Shown here piece by piece: positions 57,255 to 64,000 of a DNA stretch of 64,000 bases. The position numbers and the translations under genes were made by a program. A model generated the notes under the pieces. That model made no database searches. It was not told where the DNA came from and was given only the letters and a program-made list of their open reading frames with translations. The DNA is from Gyromitra esculenta. Its lineage: Eukaryota > Ascomycota > Pezizomycetes > Pezizales > Discinaceae. Location: the NCBI GenBank assembly GCA_038503075.1, contig JBCAML010000020.1, forward strand, positions 1,456,322 through 1,520,321. Direction: 5' to 3'. Numbering within the stretch: position 1 is the first letter of the stretch; every line of letters begins with the position of its first letter.

Positions 57255-57999
57255 ATTTCATGGTTGCTATGTAACGTTCGGAGCCCTGTCTGCCATTCCC
57301 ACCGTAGCCGCTTTTTCGGGAGTGCAGCCTTAGCCTTGCTGATGCACGAGTTGGCATGCCTCCATCTTCATTTGTGTGCACAAACCCTATTCGAGAAAAG
57401 ATCCCAAGCCACACGAAATTATCACATTCACAACACATGTTGGAACACTCAGCAGGTAATATGTGGCCCAGCGAAGCCACAAGGACGGATATCAGACATC
57501 CAGTAGGTAATCTGGGCCTAGTGAAATACAACTATAGATTGAGGGAAACAAGTACTGTAAGACAGTAATTAAATTCAATAAGAGAGGAAAATAAATACCA
57601 CGACTATAGCTAGTACATTCAAAAAGCAAAAAACAGTGACACCATCCGGAAATCAAGTCTCATAGAAATACTGTTGCTGTTTTTAACGGGAGATGTTACG
57701 GAGCTTTTCGTAATATCTATAGAAGAGTGCCTACGGAGAGCTAACTTTAGCTAATTTGGATTTATTCTTTATATTGCTCAAAATACGAGTCGACAGTAGA
57801 TGAAAGGTACACCACCCTACCTGCTAGAAGCTTTGTTGTTGAACAAGATTGCAAATTATAGCAAGACGATGTAATAATAATGATGATGAGATCGACATGT
57901 TACAATATGCAGCTTTAGTGATAAATAGAGGAAGAGTTGATGTCAACATAGGGCCATGCATGGAGTGTTGAGGCCATGAAGGGCTAGTTTGCGGTTTGC
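57255..57999. other. Non-coding region
   Basis: Frames on both strands at 57200-57530 have no motif. Nothing supportable. Confidence 0.4.
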
Positions 58000-58415
58000 T
58001 CTCATGGTTTAGTTTCTTGTTAAACCCTTCAGTATCCTTGAAGGTGAGCAGTGCTACTAAAGCGAAATCCTAACAAGTTCAAGAAGTGCGGTGTTTCTAC
58101 AGGTTCCACGGTGGGTATACTTCAAGGCGAAGTATCGACGATGTTTCACAGCGACAGTGAAGGTTCTGAGGTAGAACTGGGATAGTATTTTAAAGTAATA
58201 CAGGTAGAAGTAAACGAGAATATTGCTTAAAGAAAGAAGAAGAAGAAGACAAAGAAAGAACGAAATCTATGATTTAAATACCCCGCGTTCTCATGCCAGC
58301 ATCCATACCTGACAATATCCGAAACATAACTGAACAACAAAGACATTATACAGAAATGTAAACGATAGCCATTGATAACCACGTTCTAACCTATTACCCA
58401 ATCCTATCCGTGAAA
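58000..58415 (-). mobile_element. Solo LTR, family A
   Basis: Starts TCTCATGG, ends CCGTGAAA, duplication TTTGC. Confidence 0.9.
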
Positions 58416-58783
58416 TTTGCAGTTTGCGGTTTGTATTGATCCATGTTGGGAATGGATTTGACCCTGAATATTGTGTAGGTTAAGTCAATCATATCTTTGA
58501 AATGCACAAGCAAGCGTCCCAAGTGGGTGGCAAGCTAATCTCATGCCCAGTTTCAACCCAACAGCTTGATGGAATGCCTGTTTTCTGGTAGTATAGTGCG
58601 GGCCTCAGATACAGAAAGAGAATAGAATTAAAGTACATACATACATGTAGTAGAAGAAATATGAGACCAATCCCAGAACCCTACTCTTCTTGCAGAAAAA
58701 TCAAATACAAAAAAAGGAGTAAACTACGCAAAATGAAAATAAAAAAGATCCCTAAAATCTGTATGCTGTCACCTCAGCCTTTA

Positions 58784-58919
58784 TACTCGCAACAGACATA
58801 AAGAACCCGAAAACATAGTGCGAGCTAACCAGTCAAGTTTTGTGTGCACTAAACTAAGAAGAGTCGAAAATTATTACCAGCAAAAGTCATTTTCAAGTTC
58901 TTTGTGCCTGTTGCGAGCA
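58784..58919. mobile_element. MITE, TACTCGCAACAGACAT type
   Basis: 136 bp, ends TACTCGCAACAGACATAAAG, AACCCGAAAA and TTTTCAAGTTCTTTG, TGCCTGTTGCGAGCA. Sister copy of 27439-27575. Confidence 0.78.
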
Positions 58920-59117
58920 CTTGGATGCCTTTAGGTAGACTTTTTCCACGAAGACAAGGATACGTGCGAGATTGTGAGCATGGGTGTTAAGAATCAGAAT
59001 CTCAGTACAAGCAGTCGTCCGGTCTGACCACAGTCGACTATGGTTGACTGCAGCCAAGCTAGTCCGTTAATTTTTTCAGATGGACTGCCAAGCATGCATT
59101 CTTTTTTTCCAAGCCAG

Positions 59118-59517
59118 TTTCACGGATTAAGGGTCAGGCATAGGGTTTGGTTTCGGTTAGACGGTTGTTATGAATTCCGAGGTTGTTGTATAATGATATT
59201 GTATTTCGGTTGTTATTGGTTATTGGTTTGCTGGGGAAAGCGGGGTATTTAAAGGACGGATTTTGGTCATTCTTTTATGTACTTTCATTCGACGTTAGCA
59301 CGTTCTTGTTTACGCCTTGTACATCTTTAGGAATACTATCTCGGTTCTCTTGAGCACTCATTGTCATTATTCGTTTCATTTGTAACTTATCTGGCGAGAT
59401 AGGCCTTGTAGAACCTGTAGAAACGCCGCACTCTTTGAACGCGTTGATACCTCGTATAAGTAGCACTGCTCACCTTCAGGGATACTGAAGGGCTTAACGA
59501 GGGACCCAACCGTGAGA
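59118..59517 (+). mobile_element. Solo LTR, family A
   Basis: Starts TTTCACGG, ends CCGTGAGA, duplication GCCAG. The primer motif is altered. Outer stem of H3 is CCTCG/CGAGG, a compensated change from TCTCG/CGAGA. Confidence 0.9.
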
Positions 59518-60032
59518 GCCAGTCTGTGCAAGAAATGGACGGACTGCCAAGAAGTCTAAATATAGTATTATTTAAACCTGGTTTCAAGCAAGAAAAATAT
59601 TACAGTGGAGCAGCAGGGGACAGAGGGTATATTGAGGCTTGAGTAAAAAGTCAAATATTTTTCTACAAAATAGAGACTAGTTTACAAACCATGGCCACCA
59701 AGCCTTGTCATACCCTCGGCTCTGTTCCTTGAAGCAAAGAAGCGAGTTGTTACTTGAGCCTCCAAAAAAGTTATTTTGTCTCGGACTAGTCAACTAGGAC
59801 TGGATTGCGCCAAGCCAGTCTAGTCCGTCTCATCTACATGTACCGTAGTTTTTGATCAGACTAGACGTGTTCTGAGTCGCTGCTTAGCGCCAAGATGCGA
59901 TTGCTCATATATTAGTCATGCCGTTTCTTTGTTACACCGCCTCCAACCTCGTCTCCAACCTCGTCTCCAACCTCATCTCCAACCTCAACCTCCCAACCTC
60001 CCAACCACAGCGCCCCGTCAACCAACACCACC
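59518..60032. other. Upstream region of the subtelomeric gene
   Basis: Contains a short tandem repeat of CTCCAACCTCGT-type 12-mers (about 59940-59990) in a C/T-rich leader directly before the ATG at 60033, as is common in fungal promoters and 5' UTRs. Confidence 0.45.
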
Positions 60033-62468
60033 ATGTCCTCCTACTTCTCCATCAACCCCCCATCTCGCTGGGCCATACACTCTTTCCTAAACGCGTCTTA
60101 CGAGGAATCGAAACAGCAGCAGACTGCGTTTGCCTACCCGCACGCCATTGATCGCTACTGCAGGCTGCTAAGCGACATCAAGGAACAACCTGACGCCGAG
60201 CGACGATCAATCGCAAAACTCCTCTTGGACCGGTTCAACGAGAAGGTAAGTCCCCAGCCCCCGATAATTGTACAGCGAGAGAGGTGTGATGCCTCTAGTA
60301 TTTTACCTACCTTGTCTTGCGAGATGCTAGCTTCTACCAACGCTGGTATCGCCAGGCCCCAGTCTACCCGCAGGGTGTCTGTTAACCGACCTGGTGATCC
60401 TGCCGAGCCCCAGACTACCCGCTGGATGTCTGTTCTTCGACTCGGCAGTCCCTACCAGGCCCCAGGTTGCTCTAAGAGTGCCTGTTCTCCGACCTGGTAG
60501 GAAGAGCGTTGAGCTACATGTATGTGCTAATTGGTTTCCTAGGGCCGCTCCTCAGACCGCGCCCGCGCCCGGCAATGGGCTCAAAAACAAGGCTTCACGA
60601 TAAGTAAGCCAGGCAGGGGGGTGGGCTCGAAACGGGGAGTACCAAAGGAAAAGGAGAGACCGAGTAAGCGACGCGAGCCGCGGGTAGTTATCGGGACGTA
60701 TGTCGAGGGGAACATCGCTGGCTCGACGTTTAATCAACATCTGGGATCTGCCGCTACGGGTGGCCAGCTTGCTCCTGAAGGCGTATGTTATTCTCCAATG
60801 TTCGTTCTACTTTCATCTTCTCGTAACAAACTTTAATTTGATAGAACTTATTTCATCACACCTCACCTTCCTTTATCCCATCTTGTTTTATATCTTTTTT
60901 TGTTTTACCCACCCCCCCAGTATATTGTGCGCTCGGCCATAAAATGCCTATGCCAATTTCTTAACACTCGTTTTCTAAAATGTCGCACTCCACAAGGCAA
61001 ATCCTGAAACTGGGAAGAGTATCGATGAAAACGCCCAAAATGCAGCGGAGGATCTCCCTACTGAAGAGTCAGCCGGCCCTAGCACCAACCTTGACGCCCA
61101 GAGCATCTGTAGCGATTCCACTGGGCCTAAACTCGGGGAACGGAATTCGACCCCTCATTTTCGCGAAGTCCTCCAACGTGCGTACGACGAAATGACATCG
61201 AAACTACTCCTTTCCAGCGGTAGATATCTCGAGGACGTCTACTACGATTATGCGCGGGATCTGGACAAGGTTAGCCTTGCTCATTGGTCTATCATCGACC
61301 CTAGCGATAGTGCGGTACTGGCGCTTCTTCCCCCAGGCAAACAATTGCCGCCAGAGATGCAGAGCCAAATCCCTACATTCCCAATGTTTCCTAGAATTCT
61401 TGATGAGCATATCAACAAATATGAGGGCGTGAGTTTATCCGTCTCCGTGTCTTTGTTGGGTTCTAAACCAAGTAGATTACAGATAGAGCTGTGGCTCGGA
61501 GGCTAGCCTTTGCTACTGATACGGAATGGCCTGTTGCTGTGGGATCCTCCCAGTGCGACTCTGAGATTCTATACCTAAAGCATTGGATCGATGGCTGTTT
61601 TGAGCATGTGTAAGCCCTCCCCCACCTCGAGTTCTCCATACAACGTAGTAACCCAACCATCCCAGCCTCTCTTTGACAACTGAGTCCTCTGATCTCCTGA
61701 AAGAGTCTCTTAATGAAGGCTCTTGGGAAGCCATATACTACAAATTACTTGATAACGCCTACTACAACCTACCTACCATCCTCCTCCAACGGTAAACCCT
61801 AAACCCTTTTTTTCCACCTAACCACATCTAACTTTGGTAGCAAAGAGAAAACACTCCTAGCACATAAACATGACCCCAATCCTGTCTTCCCCTACGCCGT
61901 CTGCTACGACGGTATTGTACATACCCGCGCCCACATGTCTCCGACCAAGTCTCGCCTCGAATTTGCTGTCATCGAGGTCAAGAAAGAATTCGACCCAGCT
62001 AAGTGGCAGGAGGACCTGACAAAGCTTTACGCCGGTTGCCGAGCAATCCTTGCGACTATCAAGCGCAGCGTGAGTGGAGACGTTCCTACGATGATGAAGG
62101 TTGTGGCTGCGGGAGTGTTGCAGGCTGGTAGATCTTCCTTCTAGTGTTGATAGATTGTTACTGATAGGCGTAGGGCCGCATACATTAGTTATTCTAATGA
62201 CATGCCTAGGTAGGAACCTCTATTATGTCAAAAAAGGCACGGCGTGGAAGTTTCCGCAAGCAGTAGAGGATCTAGGGGTGTTTGGGAATTTGTTAGTGTC
62301 GCTGTGGAAGGTGAGGGTAAGTTTGCGTGATTCTAACTCCGTTTCCAGGATGCATGCTAATTTGAATAGGAAGTTTCGAAGAGGTCGTACGAAGCGGTAA
62401 AGTACTACTATGATTCGTTGAAAGTGGGAACAGGAGAGGTTGATCGGACGGGGGCAGACTTTCTTTAA
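60033..62468 (+). CDS. Subtelomeric eight-exon gene, possible PD-(D/E)XK-fold protein (543 aa)
   Basis: Proposed exons: 60033-60245, 60543-60782, 60997-61428, 61476-61609, 61666-61791, 61841-62127, 62210-62310, 62370-62468. The sum is 1,632 nt with frame kept at every junction. All introns are GT-AG and most have a CTAA-like branch site. An alternative donor at 62317 would add two codons. The protein has an N-terminal helical part (FLNASYEESKQQQTAFAYP), a basic stretch that could be a nuclear signal (SKRGVPKEKERPSKRREPR), an acidic Ser-rich linker, and a C-terminal domain with VCYDGIVHTR followed about 20 residues later by EFAVIEVKKEFD and KWQEDLTKLYAG. The D...ExK spacing with a following Gln-helix resembles the PD-(D/E)XK nuclease core, but this is inference. 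It lies about 1.5 kb from the telomere. Family not recognised with certainty. Confidence 0.72.
60352..60497 (+). repeat. Three tandem hairpin units in intron 1
   Basis: Units at 60352-60394, 60403-60445 and 60455-60497 are each exactly 43 nt and closed by CCAGG/CCTGG, CCGAG/CTCGG and CCAGG/CCTGG. Internal stems also differ while staying paired in units 1 and 3 (ACCC/GGGT and CTC/GAG; unit 2 is weaker). Unit spacing is 51-52 nt. Confidence 0.65.
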
Positions 62469-62840
62469 GTGGCTTTGTGGTATTCAATGAGTTGTGGTGT
62501 TACGTTTACCATCCTAGCTATGTCTAGGACTTTGCTAGGTTTATTAGTGGAATTATATAGAATTCTACTTAACAGGGTACTTGCGAGAAGACTAGCCTGC
62601 TGAACATATGGGCACTGCTTCCTATAGACTACCTTATTTCCTACTACCGTAATTACTCGAAAAATTGGGTAGCTCCGTGGCGGCTGAATCTAAGTAAGGC
62701 GAGGGTGGCGTGGCAATCCTTGGCGCCGAGTGATGTCTCATGAACCGTGTGATTCTCTCAATTCACGGCAAAGGTAAAAATGGCCTCAATAACGTCTAGT
62801 AAAGCCCCGAATAAAATAGAAAAAATGAGGAAAAGTTATA
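62469..62840. other. Spacer downstream of the subtelomeric gene
   Basis: No gene seen. CTCAATTCACGG near 62757 may be a worn LTR end, but too little is left to call. Confidence 0.4.
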
Positions 62841-63050
62841 CTAGTATTCTCCATAAGCTACAAATTCTATAGATTCATCATTATCATTCTCTTCCTCCAC
62901 ATCAGCAAATTGATCCAACTCATCAAGTTCCGCCTCACGCCTCCAATCCCCGATCTCAATACCATTAAATCCTTTGATATCTAACTCATGGTCTTCGCTT
63001 CCGTCTATAGGAAGAGAGAGACCAACTTTTTGGAACACCCGTTTCACTAG
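62841..63050 (-). pseudogene. C-terminal fragment of a pogo/jerky-type transposase
   Basis: A 68-codon frame with VGLSLPIDGSEDHELDIKGF and an acidic tail (ELDQFADVEEENDNDESIEF). It matches the C-terminal block GLTLPIDSFCDSELSVKG of the relic at 21243, so it is a second, shorter transposase remnant. Confidence 0.7.
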
Positions 63051-63078
63051 ATCTTGCTTTTCTATACAAAAATTTTTA

Positions 63079-63590
63079 TGTGGGGGGGAAACGTTAGTTT
63101 TCTGAGATAGTCGCGGTTAAGGAGTCAGGAAGGAAGTCAAACCCTAAGACCATGTGGGTTGTTGAAGGTCTACTCGATTTGGTCTGATTTCCTGACTCCT
63201 CAGTTAGCTGAAACAGTCAGGTATATATACAATCCTCTTGGCGGATCCGGATTTTATGTGGAGAGGAAACATTAGTTTCCGGAGTATAGTCGTGGTTAAG
63301 GAGTCAGGAAGGAAGTTGAAAGCTAAGACCGTGTGCGATGTTGATCGTCTACGAGGTTTTGTCTGATTTCCTGACTTATAAGGGGGGGAAACGTTAATTT
63401 CTGAAGATAGTCTTATGTGTAGGGGAAACGTTAGTTTCCTGGAGATAGTCGCGGTAAGGAGTCAGGAAGGGTAGTTGAAAGCTAAGACCGTGTGGGTTGT
63501 TGAAGGTCTACTCTGTTTTGTCTGATTTCCTGACTCCTCAGTTAGGTGAGACAGTCAGGGATATATACTACCCTCTTGGCGGATGCGGAT
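63079..63590. repeat. Subtelomeric repeat, three diverged units with internal palindromes
   Basis: Units begin near 63079, 63253 and 63415 with GGGGAAACGTTAGTTT-like sequence. They contain AAGGAGTCAGGAAGG and, about 75 nt later, the inverted GATTTCCTGACTCC (shortened in unit 2), and units 1 and 3 end near CTCTTGGCGGAT. A truncated unit start lies at 63383-63412. Units 1 and 3 have a TATATA stretch near their ends. Confidence 0.75.
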
Positions 63591-63957
63591 GTTAGGGGGA
63601 TCCGGGCGGAAGGCCTCTCGGCCGACACGCGATGATGCAATTTCGATCGACTAGCGGGCGGCAGAGTTTGGTTACTCTTTTGGGTAATCTCAACCTGTGT
63701 AGGCGTCATCTAATATCCGGGTATGCGGGAGAAGTTGGGGTAAACCCAGAAACATGCAGGTGATACCTTGTGCGTGATGCGGCAGCGCGATGCGGTGTTA
63801 CGTGCGAGGCGTAATTTGTTTGGTCCGTCGGTATCTCGGCCCGAGGGCTCCGCTAAGTCCGACGCCAAGACGCCAAGCCGGCTCGGAGATAACATCCGTT
63901 CCGTTCCGTGCCAAGATGCCAAGGGTTGTACCACCTTCCTAATCCGGCGTACACCGG
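63591..63957. other. Telomere-proximal GC-richer DNA
   Basis: Higher GC than the rest of the window, with many CG words and short repeats such as GACGCCAAGCC, CCGTTCCGTTCCG and GATGCCAAGG. No gene supported. Confidence 0.5.
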
Positions 63958-64000
63958 TTTAGGGTTTAGGGTTTAGGGTTTAGGGTTTAGGGTTTAGGGT
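63958..64000 (+). repeat. Telomere repeat (TTTAGGG)6
   Basis: Six exact TTTAGGG heptamers plus one T reach the end of the window. The G-rich strand points outward, as at a right-hand chromosome end. Confidence 0.95.

Noticed and set aside
59918..60151. Frame encoding repeats of SNLVSNLISN ahead of the subtelomeric gene
   Set aside because: It is the translation of a C/T-rich 12-mer repeat in the leader; the ATG at 60033 in another frame fits the spliced gene better.
60352..60497. CRISPR-like array
   Set aside because: Only three units, no unique spacers of regular length, eukaryotic intron context.
60246..60542. Reading the hairpin repeats as coding (continuation of exon 1)
   Set aside because: The unit spacing is 51 and 52 nt, which breaks frame between units, and the frame stops at 60498; the donor GTAAGT and acceptor at 60541-60542 give a continuous product instead.
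1..64000. tRNA or rRNA genes
   Set aside because: I saw no consistent A-box/B-box pair with cloverleaf arms and no rRNA-like core sequence; a tRNAscan-SE run would settle it.

Overview
The window is the right-hand end of a chromosome of a filamentous ascomycete fungus. Evidence for this is genes with short (47-296 nt) GT-AG introns and CTAA-type branch sites, chromodomain-bearing Ty3/gypsy retrotransposons, a pogo-like transposase relic, and a terminal run of telomere repeats at 63958-64000 with the G-rich strand running 3' outward. The telomere unit is the heptamer TTTAGGG rather than the usual fungal TTAGGG. I cannot name the species; Leotiomycetes is only a guess.

Layout. (1) 965-9222, minus strand: one very large four-exon gene for a protein related to the TcA subunit of bacterial ABC (Tc) toxin complexes, about 2,695 aa and open throughout after removal of three short introns. 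(2) 9.2-17.5 kb: gene-poor DNA with many 110-250 bp palindromic elements (MITEs), most beginning TACT and ending AGTA. (3) 17.6-21.6 kb: a broken pogo/jerky-type transposase gene and a nest of LTRs, one cluster inside that gene. (4) 22.0-23.1 kb: more MITEs, one inside another. (5) 23459-26047: a long ankyrin-repeat protein gene. (6) 26-33 kb: non-coding DNA, two long-inverted-repeat elements, a Cys-rich ORF cut by a MITE, and a decayed purine-rich transposon ORF. (7) 33.0-53.7 kb: a retrotransposon nest. E3 (plus strand, oldest, decayed) is cut by E2 (minus strand, decayed), and E2 is cut by E1 (41426-47304, minus strand, near-complete, LTRs about 98.6% identical, GTTCC target duplication). 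All are split further by solo LTRs. (8) 53.7-59.5 kb: two other LTR classes and more solo LTRs. (9) 60033-62468: an apparently intact eight-exon gene (543 aa) with a possible PD-(D/E)XK core, about 1.5 kb from the telomere. (10) 62.8-64.0 kb: a transposase fragment, a subtelomeric repeat with internal palindromes, and telomere.

The most coherent system is the chromovirus family. Its LTRs (families A and B, about 20 copies) do not end in TG...CA but in TTTCAYGG...CCKTGAGA, with 5-bp target duplications at nearly every copy. Just inside the LTR lies a 9-nt site complementary to a conserved AAGCAACGT downstream of the TATA box, which predicts Tf1-type self-priming without a tRNA. The transcribed part of the LTR carries three hairpins whose stems change by compensatory substitutions between copies. 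Gag and pol are joined by a UUUAAAC slippery heptamer, a 6-nt spacer and a covarying stem-loop, present in all three internal copies. The chromodomain at the end of the integrase and the repeated self-insertion suggest targeting to heterochromatin. I found no tRNA, rRNA or CRISPR array.
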